From Streptomyces sp. SID12488 (GTDB lineage Bacteria; Actinomycetota; Actinomycetes; Streptomycetales; Streptomycetaceae): DNA of 64,000 nt. Shown piece after piece: positions 38,094 to 46,769 of the stretch. The stretch's first letter is position 1. Every line of letters starts with the position of its first letter. Below the pieces are notes generated by a model, which saw only the letters and a program-made list of their open reading frames with translations, did not search any database and was not told the DNA's origin. The stretch covers positions 62,001 through 126,000 of the forward strand of contig NZ_JAAGLT010000004.1 of the NCBI RefSeq assembly GCF_010548275.1. Reading direction: 5' to 3'. A program made the position numbers and the translations under genes.

Positions 38094-38187
38094 GTTTCAC
38101 GTGAAACAGGCATTTCACCTCGTGCGATCCACCCTCTTTGCTTCAACGAGAACACTTCGTGGAGGTCCGACATGTTTCACGTGGAAC
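38094..38187. promoter_or_regulatory. Two parS sites (one exact, one with one mismatch)
   Basis: GTTTCACGTGAAAC is exact at 38094-38107, and GTTTCACGTGGAAC at 38174-38187 differs at one base. They are 80 bases apart between the LysR and Nudix genes. The first site begins a false reading MFHVK that is in frame with the Nudix gene. Confidence 0.85.
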
Positions 38188-38208
38188 CAGCCGGGCCACA
38201 TTCCTCCC

Positions 38209-38691
38209 ATGACCGTCCGACCCGTGGTCAAGCGCACCGCACGCGCCATCCTGCTCGATGGCGACGATCTGATCCTCATCAAGCGGACCAAGCCGAGCGT
38301 CGATCCCTACTGGCTCACTCCAGGTGGCGGCGTCGAACCGGACGACACGACCGTCGTCGACGCCCTGCACCGTGAAGTACACGAAGAGCTGGGAGCCAAG
38401 ATCACCGACGTGGTGCCCTGCTTCGTGGACACCGTCGAGCACATCGGCGCGGACGGCGGCGCTACGGGCGTGAAAGTGCAGCACTTCTTCGTGTGCCGTC
38501 TGGAGACCATGGACCCCGCGCTGCGACACGGCCCCGAAGTCGACGAGCCCTGCGGCGAGTACGAGATCGTGCGCATCCCCTTCACCCGGGTCGGCATCGC
38601 ATCCGTCCATCTCGTGCCGCTGTCGCTGCGCCACTATCTGGACGGGAACATCGAGGGCGTGCGGGCGATGCACGCGCCCGACCTGGGCTGA
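38209..38691 (+). CDS. Nudix hydrolase domain protein
   Basis: This 160-residue protein has a single Nudix fold. The box reads GGGVEPDDTTVVDALHREVHEELGA; the REVHEELG metal-binding half is intact, but the usual first Glu (G-x5-E) is Thr. It may hydrolyse nucleoside diphosphate derivatives. The ATG at 38209 (MTVRPVVKRTARAILL) is preferred, because an in-frame longer reading begins in a parS site. It is followed 14 bases later by the end of the convergent flavohemoprotein gene. Confidence 0.88.
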   Translation: MTVRPVVKRTARAILLDGDDLILIKRTKPSVDPYWLTPGGGVEPDDTTVVDALHREVHEELGAKITDVVPCFVDTVEHIGADGGATGVKVQHFFVCRLETMDPALRHGPEVDEPCGEYEIVRIPFTRVGIASVHLVPLSLRHYLDGNIEGVRAMHAPDLG

Positions 38692-38705
38692 CACCACACA
38701 GTGGG

Positions 38706-40391
38706 TCAGTTCCCGGTGACGGCCAGTTCCTCCACCGAGTCGTGGCGGATCCGCTCCGCGGGGAAACCGGTGCGCAGCAGCGCGTCCACACCGCTGCGGA
38801 TCATCCCGGGCGGGCCCGACAGATAGGCGTCGTACTCGTACCAGGGCCCGTACTCCCGTACGGCGTCGGGGAGCTGCAGATGCGTCTGCTGGTCTATGAC
38901 CGCGCGGACCGCCAGCCAGGAGTGGCTCTGCTGGAGCCGCAGCATGGCGTCGATGTCGTACAGGTCGAGATCGGTACGGGCGCCGTAGAAGACCTCGACC
39001 CGCCGCCGGTCACCGTGCTCGGCGACGTCCTCGACCAGTGCCTTGATGGGCGCGATGCCGGTGCCGCCGCCCAGACAGAGCAGCCCGCCGTCGGTGGTGT
39101 GGTCGACGGTCATCGTGCCGGCTGGCGGGCCGAGCCGGACGATGTCGCCGGGCCGGGCACGGTGCACCAGTGCGTTGGAGACCCAGCCCGCGGGCACCGC
39201 CTTCACATGGAACGACAGCAGACCGTCGGAGCGGGGCGCCGAGGCGAAGGAGTAGTGCCGCCAGATGCGGGGCCACCACGGCGTCTCCAGGCTCGTGTAC
39301 TGCCCGGCGAGGAACGGGTACGGCTGGTCGGGCCGGACGGTGATGACGGCGATGTCCGGGGTTCTGAGGTCGTGCGAGACCACCTCCGCGTACCACCAGG
39401 CAGGAGCGCGCAGTTCGTCGACGGCCGCAGCGTCGATCATCACCTGCGACATCGTCGTGTACGCCCGTATCCACGCCGCCTCGGTCTCCTGGTTCCAGAT
39501 CGCGGCGGCGTAGCGGCTCAGCGAGCCGATGAGGCACTCGCCGACGGCCGGGTAGTGCTCGGGCCGGGTGCCGTACTTGCGGTGGCCGCGGCCGAGGTTC
39601 TTCAGATACGCGACGAGGACCTCGGTGTTGTCGATGTGCTCGGCTGCGGTGAGCAGCGCCTTGAGCAGCCGGTCCCGCTGGGTGTCCATCGCGGCCGGGA
39701 AAAGTGAGCGCAGTTCGGGATGACGAACGAAGAGGAGCGCGTAGAAGTACGAGGTGGCCTTGTCGGCGACAGGACCGACCACTTCCATGGTCCGCCGGAT
39801 GAGCACTGCGTCCGGAGACGCCTGCTGGAGCGGTTCGGAGTACGACACGGGAGGTGTGCGGGGAGCCTCGGAGGTGGTGGCCGCGCGGGCCGGCACAGGG
39901 TGGAGGGGTGGCGCGGGGGGAGCAGAGGGAGCGGGCTCGGGTGCCCCCGCCGACGTGTCGGAAGCCGGCGGTACGGAAGCCGGGGTCACCGGGGCGAAGG
40001 GCGGGCGAACCGGGGCCTCGGAGACCGAGGGCGCGGGAGTGAAGGGCGCGGGAAGCGGTGACGCGGGAGCGAGGGGCAGGGGAGGCAAGGGCGCAGGAGT
40101 GGGCGCCGGAGGGGTCGCCGAGGGCTCAGGGGGCGGGGGCGCGGGTATTCGTTCTCGCGCCGTCGGAGGCTCGGCCCCAGCCGGACGGGCATCGGCATCC
40201 GGCGAGAAGCCCGGGGCGGCGCCCGGAGTAGGCCTGCCCACGGGACGCAGCGCGGCCAGCCGATTGCCTTCCGTTGCCTCCTGCTCGCCGCCCGGGGGTG
40301 CCTCCGGCTGCTTGTGCGGCTTGAACCAGCCGCCTCCGCCGCTGCCGCCGGTAGTGCCGTTGTCGGCCGACGTGGTGGTCGGAGCGTCCAT
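38706..40391 (-). CDS. Flavohemoprotein with long Pro-rich N-terminal extension
   Basis: This 561-residue protein carries a globin domain and a ferredoxin-reductase-type FAD/NAD module. The globin begins at about residue 175 (SPDAVLIRRTMEVVGPV) and has the proximal His in GRGHRKYGTRPEHYPAVGE. The reductase has RHYSFASAP for FAD and GGGTGIAPIKALVE for NAD. Flavohemoproteins usually convert nitric oxide to nitrate using NADH and oxygen. About 170 N-terminal residues of Pro/Ala/Glu-rich sequence are an uncommon addition. The start at 40391 follows GAGGCAGACC; an ATG at 40412 is an alternative. Confidence 0.9.
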   Translation of the reverse strand: MDAPTTTSADNGTTGGSGGGGWFKPHKQPEAPPGGEQEATEGNRLAALRPVGRPTPGAAPGFSPDADARPAGAEPPTARERIPAPPPPEPSATPPAPTPAPLPPLPLAPASPLPAPFTPAPSVSEAPVRPPFAPVTPASVPPASDTSAGAPEPAPSAPPAPPLHPVPARAATTSEAPRTPPVSYSEPLQQASPDAVLIRRTMEVVGPVADKATSYFYALLFVRHPELRSLFPAAMDTQRDRLLKALLTAAEHIDNTEVLVAYLKNLGRGHRKYGTRPEHYPAVGECLIGSLSRYAAAIWNQETEAAWIRAYTTMSQVMIDAAAVDELRAPAWWYAEVVSHDLRTPDIAVITVRPDQPYPFLAGQYTSLETPWWPRIWRHYSFASAPRSDGLLSFHVKAVPAGWVSNALVHRARPGDIVRLGPPAGTMTVDHTTDGGLLCLGGGTGIAPIKALVEDVAEHGDRRRVEVFYGARTDLDLYDIDAMLRLQQSHSWLAVRAVIDQQTHLQLPDAVREYGPWYEYDAYLSGPPGMIRSGVDALLRTGFPAERIRHDSVEELAVTGN

Positions 40392-40722
40392 GGTCTGCCT
40401 CGCCTCGAACATCTTTCGGTCGGTCTGCGCATTTCCTGGGTCGGAATATGCTCGCGTTCCCCCGCTGACGGCTGGTTTCCCCGTTCGCCCCCCTGTCCAA
40501 TGCGGCCACATCCAACCCGGACCTCCGTCGTGTAACCGGAAATGTGAGTCTTCGATCTCTCCGTCCCGTTAGGCTGCATTGCCCTGCTCTTGCCTCGTGC
40601 GCGGGATACGCACCCCCGCTCGGACAGGAACCGGAGTCGACCATACCGGCCGTTGCCGAGCGCACAAGTCCCGCCCTTATTCACCGCTGACGAGCAAGGG
40701 GGCGAACCATCGATTCCCTCAA
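40392..40722. other. Intergenic between flavohemoprotein and HAD genes
   Basis: These 331 bases hold the promoter of the flavohemoprotein gene, which lies on the minus strand. I see no gene, no clear operator and no strong hairpin. No NsrR-like or similar site was recognised. Confidence 0.4.
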
Positions 40723-41354
40723 CTACCGGGCGCCGCACACCAATTCATAGGCATCCCACAAATCCTGCCCCGCGTAGGTGTGCGTCGCGAGGCCCGCCAG
40801 ATGACGATCGGCGTTGACCGCGACGGAGACCGGTACCGCCGCGAAGAGCTCCGCGTCGGAGAGCGAATCGCCGTACGCGACACAGTCCGCCCGGGTCAGC
40901 CCGAACTGCCCGCAGAGCCGGTCCGCGATCTCCACCTTGGCCGCGGGTGTCAGGATTCCGGTGGGATCCAGCGGTTCCGTGAAGGGCACCGCCGGGAAGC
41001 GCGAGCCAAGCGCCGCATGCGCGCCCCACCCCTCAGCCGTTCGACGAAGAACGAGGGCGACAGAGAGACAACGGCGCAGTACTCCCCTCGGTCCCGGATC
41101 GCATCCCATGTCTCCCTGATCCGGCGCAGCCAGGGCGCTTCCGCGAAGGCCGCGTCGACATGGGCCACAGTCAGCTCCGCCCATAGGAGGTGCACGCGCC
41201 GCGCGTACTCCGCAGGCTCGACACGCCGTGTCACGAAGTCCCGCTCCAGCTCGGCGATTTCGCGGTCGAGGCCGAGTTGCCGGGATATCTCGACAGGGGC
41301 GGCAGAGCCGTGCAGCAGTGTTCCGTCGAGGTCGAAGAGATGCAGACGCGTCAT
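40723..41354 (-). pseudogene. HAD family hydrolase gene with one frameshift
   Basis: From the ATG at 41354 the protein reads MTRLHLFDLDGTLLHGS and runs to FFVERLRGG in one frame. It then continues in another as WGAHAALGSRFPAVPF to the DSLSDAEL motif and the end. Adding one G to the run at 41029-41032 (CCCC on the plus strand) would join them into RLRGWGAHAALGSRF, a natural HAD sequence of about 210 residues resembling phosphoserine phosphatase-like HAD-IB enzymes. A base-call error in a short run is as likely as a real mutation. The gene is complete otherwise. Confidence 0.85.
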
Positions 41355-41398
41355 GAGTGCCGACGCTAGGGCCTGTCGCCCGACGACCGTTGCTCGAC

Positions 41399-41412
41399 GT
41401 TTCACGTGAAAC
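41399..41412. promoter_or_regulatory. parS site
   Basis: Exact GTTTCACGTGAAAC in the gap between the divergent HAD gene and the tandem acetyltransferase gene. Confidence 0.88.
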
Positions 41413-41516
41413 ATCTGTCCACGCGCTGTACGGACCGGCGCGACATGGCCAAAAGAGCATGTGGCCGACCACAAACAGGTGGACGCAGGGGGTGCCGGTC
41501 GGACAGCCTGACCTGC

Positions 41517-42383
41517 GTGCCGATTCCTTCCCCCGCTGATCTGCCCATCCGCCGTCTGACGCATCGCGATCTCACTGCCTGCGCCGACTTGTCCGAGGAC
41601 CGGGCTTGGCCCCGCGAGGAGCACAAGTGGGGTCTCCTGCTCACAGCCGGGAAGGGCTACGGGATCGACGACCCCGGCGGCGGACTCGTCGCCGCATGCG
41701 TCGTCACCGAGTACGGACCGTATGGCAACCCCGAGTTGGGGGCCATCGGCATGGTGCTGGTCGCCGAGCGGCATGCCCGCCAGGGCCTCGGGCGGCGGCT
41801 GATGCGGCACGTCGTCGCCGCGATGGGCACCACGCCACTGACGCTGTACGCGACCCCGAACGGCCGCCCGCTCTACGAAGAACTCGGCTTCAAGGTCATC
41901 GGCAGGTCCGAGACGTTGCGCGGTCACTTCACGTTTGACGAACCGGAGCCCGAAGTCGGCACGCGCGCGGCCACGGCCGAGGATCTCGCCGGAATCATCC
42001 GGCTCGACGAGGAGGTGTTCGGCATCGACCGCACCCCCGTCATCACCCGGCTGCCCGCTTTCTCCGACCAGTTGCGCGTCGCCGAGGAGAACGGCCGGAT
42101 CATCGGCTACGCGGCGGCCTGGCCCAACATGGACACCCATGTCGTCGGCCCGTTGATCGCCCGCGACACGGAGACGGCGAAAGCCCTTCTCGCCTCCCTC
42201 GCCGTGCGCACCGACCGTCCGCTGCGCACGGACATCGACGTGAGACACGAGAAACTGCTGGCCTGGGTGAAGGAGCGCGGGCTGGCGGCGGTGGGCCTCA
42301 ACGCGGTGATGACGTACGGAATCCCCGAACTGCCGGGTGACTGGACGCGGCGGTTCGCGCCTCTGACGGTGGCCGCGGGCTGA
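41517..42383 (+). CDS. Tandem GNAT acetyltransferase
   Basis: This protein of about 288 residues has an N-terminal GNAT domain with the acetyl-CoA loop RHARQGLGRRLMRHV, and then a second, more divergent GNAT-like half (from about residue 150: VGTRAATAEDLAGIIRLDEEVFG). The GTG at 41517 (VPIPSPADLPIRRLT) begins the domain; a longer reading back to 41406 encodes basic filler and starts in parS. Tandem GNATs often acetylate antibiotics or small metabolites, but the substrate is unknown. Confidence 0.82.
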   Translation: MPIPSPADLPIRRLTHRDLTACADLSEDRAWPREEHKWGLLLTAGKGYGIDDPGGGLVAACVVTEYGPYGNPELGAIGMVLVAERHARQGLGRRLMRHVVAAMGTTPLTLYATPNGRPLYEELGFKVIGRSETLRGHFTFDEPEPEVGTRAATAEDLAGIIRLDEEVFGIDRTPVITRLPAFSDQLRVAEENGRIIGYAAAWPNMDTHVVGPLIARDTETAKALLASLAVRTDRPLRTDIDVRHEKLLAWVKERGLAAVGLNAVMTYGIPELPGDWTRRFAPLTVAAG

Positions 42384-42461
42384 GGGTCTGCGGCAATCGA
42401 CGCACACGCGGCTCTCGGCAGACGCGGCGGCGACTCCGACCCCGTGTCTCCTTTGCCCGGG

Positions 42462-42960
42462 TCACCTGCGGAGGGCTGCCTGCTGCCTGACAGGCGTGCC
42501 GCCGGCGACGACTGGACCGGGTGTCCCGGCGCGGCGCTCCAGAGCAGCCGGCAGAAAGGCCAGGAGCAGGGCGCCAGTGGCGAGGGCGGCGCCGACCCAG
42601 TTGGGGGCGGTGTAGCCGAGACCCGCCGCGATCACCATGCCCCCGAGCCAGGCGGAGAGTGCGTTGCCGAGGTTGAAGGCCCCGATGTTGACGGCCGAGG
42701 CCAGTATCGGCGCACCGTGCGCCTGGTCGAGGACCCGCTTCTGCAGGGGCGGGACGGTGGCGAAGCCCAGTGCACCGATCAGCGCGATCGTGACGGCCGC
42801 GAGGACCTTGTGGTGGGCGGTGACCGTGAAGAGGCCGAGTACGACAGCCAGGGCGCCCAGGGAGACGTACAGCAGGGGCATCAGGGCGCGGTCCACGTAC
42901 CTGCCGCCGACCAGCTTCCCCCCGACCATGCCGAGGCCGAAGAGGACCAGCAGCCAGGTG
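42462..42960 (-). pseudogene. C-terminal remnant of an MFS transporter
   Basis: From about 42960 the minus strand encodes TWLLVLFGLGMVGGKLVGGRYVDRAL followed by four to five membrane segments and a basic tail: the last 165 or so residues of a drug-type major facilitator. The first 60 percent is missing. The open frame continues upstream only as antisense of a MarR fragment, so no proper start exists. The break coincides with the start of the MarR remnant, which implies one deletion removing both gene fronts. Confidence 0.82.
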
Positions 42961-42961
42961 G

Positions 42962-43322
42962 CAGAGCAAGCACGGGCTGAGCGTGCGCGAGTACTCGCTG
43001 CTGGACGTTCCTCAGCCGACAGCACGACGGCGCGGGCGGCCATCTGCAGATGAAGGCGGTCGCCGACACGGTCGTCCTCAGCCAGAGCGCGACGACACGA
43101 CTGGTCACCAGACTCGAGGACCGCGGACTGCCGGCCCGCTATCTGTGCCCCACCGATCGCCGCGGGATCTACACGAACGTCAGCGAGGCGGGACTCGAGC
43201 TCCTTGACGAGGCACGTCCCACCAATGACATCGCCCTCCGCGAGGCCCTCGACGAGGCGGCCAGGAATCCGGAGCTGGCTCCGCTGGTCCGGGTCGTGGA
43301 GTCGGTGAACCTCCCCGCATAG
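42962..43322 (+). pseudogene. MarR family regulator remnant, 5'-truncated and frameshifted
   Basis: The plus strand opens in mid-protein with SKHGLSVREYSLLDV. An extra base in the stretch 43007-43012 then moves the frame. Sequence continues in the second frame as HLQMKAVADTVVLSQSATTRLVTRLEDRG, with the MarR wing DRRGIYTNVSEAGLELLDEA, to the natural end at 43322. The first 30 or so residues and the promoter are gone. It would have been the divergent repressor of the MFS gene whose stump adjoins it. Confidence 0.85.
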
Positions 43323-43331
43323 GGTGCGGCC

Positions 43332-43784
43332 ATGGGAGATTTTGAGATACGGCCCGCGACCACGGAGGACGTTCCCACGATCGTCGGCATGCTCGCCGAC
43401 GACCCGCTGGGCGCGCAGCGCGAGTCACCGGACGACCTGACCCCGTACCTGACCGCACTGGCCCGTCTGACCGCCGACCCGAACCAGCACCTGGTCGTCG
43501 CGGTCCGCGAAGGTCGCGTGGTCGGCACGCTCCAGCTCACGGTCGTTCCCGGGCTGTCCCGCAGAGGCGCGACCCGGTCGATCATCGAGGGTGTGCGTGT
43601 TCACGCCGCCGAACGCGGCAGTGGCCTCGGCGGCCGGCTCATCGAGTGGGCGATCGACACGTCACGCCGGGAGAACTGCCAGTTGGTTCAGCTGACCTCG
43701 GACGTCACGCGCACGGACGCCCACCGTTTCTATGAGCGGCTCGGCTTCACGCCTTCACACGTGGGCTTCAAACTCCAGCTCTGA
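43332..43784 (+). CDS. GNAT family N-acetyltransferase
   Basis: This 150-residue single-domain GNAT has FEIRPATTEDVPTIVGML at the start, the acetyl-CoA loop AAERGSGLGGRLIEWAI and the late RFYERLGF. It starts 9 bases after the MarR remnant stop and has no clear ribosome-binding site, so it was probably translated as part of the MarR operon and may now depend on other transcription. Its end meets a parS-bearing palindrome shared with the convergent hydrolase gene. The substrate is unknown. Confidence 0.88.
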   Translation: MGDFEIRPATTEDVPTIVGMLADDPLGAQRESPDDLTPYLTALARLTADPNQHLVVAVREGRVVGTLQLTVVPGLSRRGATRSIIEGVRVHAAERGSGLGGRLIEWAIDTSRRENCQLVQLTSDVTRTDAHRFYERLGFTPSHVGFKLQL

Positions 43785-43791
43785 ACACCCG

Positions 43792-43831
43792 GAAGAAGCG
43801 TCATGTTTCACGTGAAACATGACGCTTCTTC
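43792..43831. terminator. Perfect 40-base palindrome with parS at its centre
   Basis: Bases 43792-43831 form an uninterrupted palindrome around an exact parS (43805-43818), with arms including GAAGAAGCGTC. It lies between the convergent GNAT and serine hydrolase genes. In RNA it would form a hairpin from either strand, so it probably acts both as a bidirectional terminator and as a ParB site. Confidence 0.8.
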
Positions 43832-43842
43832 GCAGCCGGCGC

Positions 43843-45228
43843 CTACCTGATCCCGCGCCACCCTTCCGGATCCACCCCACCCGGCACGGATGCCCCCTCC
43901 TCGTACGGCTGACGCACGAAGACGAACGACCCGAGGTCCAGGTGGCCCGCTACTCCGTTCGGCCGCCGTACGGCCCGCAGAAGCTCTCCCGCGAAGTAAC
44001 CGTCGAGACCCGTCCAGGTGCCGTCACCGTTGGACCTGAAGCGCGAGCGGCGGCCAACGCCCGCCAAAGGCCCCAGCGAGACACCCCCATCAGCCGCCAG
44101 CCGCAGGGCATAAGGCGTGGTCCCCCAGTACCACTGGCCCGCCAACTCCAGTACGTCCCTGTCGACTTCGGGCAACGGGCGCCAAGGCTCGGGAATCCGC
44201 GGCTCAGCCTCCGCGACGATCTTCACGAGGTCGGCGGCGGTCGCGGACACCAGCGGACCAGAGGTGCAGTTGGCCAGGACGACAGCCGCAAGGTCGTCCG
44301 CCACGCTGATGGCGAGGCTCGCAAGGAACCCGGGCAGCGAACCTCCGTGCCCCACCAGCAGTCGGCCGTCCCGGTACTGGACCTGCATACCGAGGCCGTA
44401 CGCCGCACCCGCGGCCACATCCTCAGGCTCGGCCGGAGCTGCCGGCGTACGCATCTCCGCGACGGACGCGGCGCTCAGCACCCGGTCGTCCCCCTGTGCG
44501 AGGAAGGCGGCGAAGCGCGCCAGGTCTCCCGTGGTGGACCAGAGCTGACCGGCCGGCGCCATCCGCCCGAGGTCCTCCGTCGGCTCCGGCAGCAGGACAT
44601 CGGCCCAGGGATGCACCGCCCAGCCCCCGGCATGCGGTGCCTGCGGCTGCCCGCTGGTCCGCTCCAGCCCCAAAGGCTCGAGCACCTCGCGCCGCAGCAC
44701 GTCCTCCCACGGAGCACCGCGCAACTCCTCGACCAGCGCGCCGAGAACGCTGTAGCCAGGGTTCGAGTAGTGGTGGCGTCGCCCCACGGGATGCAGCAAC
44801 GGCCGCTTCCCGAGTACGTCGGCCAGCTCGGGCCGCAGGGATCCAGGTGTCCGCTCCCACCAGGGCGCGGGCGACTCGGCCGCCAACCCACCGGTGTGCG
44901 CGAGCAGTTCGGCGACGGTCGCCTCCCCCGCGCCGGTACCCGGCAGATGTTTCTCCAGCGGATCGACGAGATCGAGAAGCCCCTCGTCACGCAACCGCAT
45001 CACCAGTACGGCGGTGAAGGTCTTGGTGATCGAACCGATCCGGTACTGCACATTGGCATCGGGCGCATGACCGTCCACCGAGCTCCGCGCCCCCGTCCAC
45101 ACTGTCTCCCCGCCGCGCACCACCGCCGCGACCAAGGACGGCGCCCGCCCTTCACTCTGGGCAACAGCGATCCGGTGCAGCAAAGCCCGCCGCGTGCCGG
45201 GAAGAAGCTCGTCCTGAGGTGTTGTCAT
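43843..45228 (-). CDS. Serine hydrolase, beta-lactamase class C/AmpC-like
   Basis: This 461-residue protein of the serine beta-lactamase-like superfamily has the SxxK motif in GSITKTFTAVLVM, the Tyr motif in YSNPGYSVLG, and HGGSLPG as the KTG-type element. A C-terminal domain of about 120 residues follows the catalytic part. No signal peptide is visible, so it is probably cytoplasmic: an esterase or D-aminopeptidase-like enzyme rather than a secreted beta-lactamase. The ATG at 45228 lacks a strong ribosome-binding site. Confidence 0.87.
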   Translation of the reverse strand: MTTPQDELLPGTRRALLHRIAVAQSEGRAPSLVAAVVRGGETVWTGARSSVDGHAPDANVQYRIGSITKTFTAVLVMRLRDEGLLDLVDPLEKHLPGTGAGEATVAELLAHTGGLAAESPAPWWERTPGSLRPELADVLGKRPLLHPVGRRHHYSNPGYSVLGALVEELRGAPWEDVLRREVLEPLGLERTSGQPQAPHAGGWAVHPWADVLLPEPTEDLGRMAPAGQLWSTTGDLARFAAFLAQGDDRVLSAASVAEMRTPAAPAEPEDVAAGAAYGLGMQVQYRDGRLLVGHGGSLPGFLASLAISVADDLAAVVLANCTSGPLVSATAADLVKIVAEAEPRIPEPWRPLPEVDRDVLELAGQWYWGTTPYALRLAADGGVSLGPLAGVGRRSRFRSNGDGTWTGLDGYFAGELLRAVRRPNGVAGHLDLGSFVFVRQPYEEGASVPGGVDPEGWRGIR

Positions 45229-45293
45229 GGGGCAAGTTCATCGGTCGTGCCGCGTTGCGTCGAGCCCATTTCCTCTCGGCCGAGGAGCACACG

Positions 45294-46769
45294 TCACGTC
45301 TGGGCCATGTCCACGAACCGCGAATAGTGCCCCTGGAAGGCGACCGTGATGGTCGCCGTCGGGCCGTTTCGGTGCTTGCCGACGATGATGTCCGCCTCGC
45401 CCGCGCGCGGAGACTCCTTCTCGTACGCGTCCTCGCGGTGCAGCAGGATCACCATGTCCGCGTCCTGCTCGATCGAGCCGGACTCACGCAGGTCGGAGAC
45501 CATGGGCTTCTTGTCCGTACGCTGCTCGGGGCCACGGTTCAGCTGCGACAGCGCGATCACCGGCAGCTCCAGCTCCTTGGCCAGGAGCTTCAGGTTTCGC
45601 GACATGTCGGAGACCTCTTGCTGACGGCTCTCGGAACGCTTGCCGCCGGACTGCATCAGCTGGAGGTAGTCGATGATCACGAGCTTCAGGTCCGCGCGCT
45701 GTTTGAGGCGGCGGCACTTGGCACGGATCTCCATCATCGACAGGTTCGGGGAGTCGTCGATGTACAGCGGCGCGGCCGAGACGTCCGGCATACGGCGGGC
45801 GAGCCGGGTCCAGTCCTCGTCGGTCATCGTGCCGGAGCGCATGTGGTGAAGGGCCACGCGCGCCTCGGCGGACAGCAGACGCATGGCGATCTCGTTGCGG
45901 CCCATTTCGAGGGAGAAGATCACGCTCGGCATGTTGTGCTTGATCGAGCAGGCGCGAGCGAAGTCCAGCGCGAGCGTCGACTTACCCATGGCGGGGCGGG
46001 CCGCGATGATGATCATCTGACCTGGGTGCAGACCGTTGGTGAGCTGGTCCAGGTCGGTGAACCCGGTCGGCACACCGGTCATTTCCCCCGAACGTGAGCC
46101 GATCGCCTCGATCTCGTCGAGAGCGCCCTCCATGATGTCGCCGAGCGGAAGGTAGTCCTCCGTGGTGCGCTGCTCGGTGACCGCGAAGATCTCGGCCTGG
46201 GCGCTGTTGACGATCTCGTCGACGTCACCGTCGGCCGCGTATCCCATCTGGGTGATGCGTGTTCCGGCCTCGACCAGACGGCGCAGGACCGCGCGCTCGT
46301 GCACGATCTCCGCGTAGTACTCGGCGTTCGCCGCCGTCGGCACCGTCTGCACCAGCGCGTGCAGATACGGAGCGCCGCCGACCTTGGTGATCTCACCCCG
46401 TCTGGTGAGTTCGGCCGCGACCGTGATGGGGTCGGCCGGCTCGCCCTTCGCGTAGAGATCGAGGATCGCCGTGTAGACGATCTCGTGCGCGGGCCGGTAG
46501 AAGTCATGGCCTTTGAGTACCTCGACGACGTCGGCGATCGCGTCCTTGGACAGCAGCATGCCGCCGAGGACGGACTGTTCGGCGTCCAGGTCCTGGGGCG
46601 GTACACGCTCGAAAGACGTGCTCTCCCTTTCCCACTCGCCGTTCTCGCGACCGCGGTCGTGCTGTTCGTCGCGGCCCCGGCCTCCTTCGCGGCGTTGTCG
46701 GGAGGGGGGCAGACGATCGCTGGGACCGCTGTCGGCCCACGGATCGTCCAAGGGTTCGGAAATACTCAC
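45294..46769 (-). CDS. dnaB: Replicative DNA helicase
   Basis: This 491-residue hexameric helicase unwinds DNA at replication forks. It has a charged leader of about 55 residues, the DnaB N-terminal domain (about 60-160: PPQDLDAEQSVLGGMLL), and the RecA-like motor with Walker A ARPAMGKST at about 257-265, Walker B LVIIDYLQLM, and ALSQLNRGPEQRTDKKP. No intein is present. The GTG at 46769 follows GGAGGAGGTGGC; an open frame further upstream has no support. Several DnaA boxes lie in the adjoining intergenic region. Confidence 0.98.
   Translation of the reverse strand: MSISEPLDDPWADSGPSDRLPPSRQRREGGRGRDEQHDRGRENGEWERESTSFERVPPQDLDAEQSVLGGMLLSKDAIADVVEVLKGHDFYRPAHEIVYTAILDLYAKGEPADPITVAAELTRRGEITKVGGAPYLHALVQTVPTAANAEYYAEIVHERAVLRRLVEAGTRITQMGYAADGDVDEIVNSAQAEIFAVTEQRTTEDYLPLGDIMEGALDEIEAIGSRSGEMTGVPTGFTDLDQLTNGLHPGQMIIIAARPAMGKSTLALDFARACSIKHNMPSVIFSLEMGRNEIAMRLLSAEARVALHHMRSGTMTDEDWTRLARRMPDVSAAPLYIDDSPNLSMMEIRAKCRRLKQRADLKLVIIDYLQLMQSGGKRSESRQQEVSDMSRNLKLLAKELELPVIALSQLNRGPEQRTDKKPMVSDLRESGSIEQDADMVILLHREDAYEKESPRAGEADIIVGKHRNGPTATITVAFQGHYSRFVDMAQT

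Noticed and set aside
38092..38208. N-terminal extension of the Nudix protein starting MFHVK
   Set aside because: The upstream start is the parS itself and the extension has no Nudix similarity; the ATG at 38209 begins the fold.
45294..46769. Possible DnaB intein
   Set aside because: The helicase is 491 residues with contiguous motor motifs; no intein block or excess length is present.
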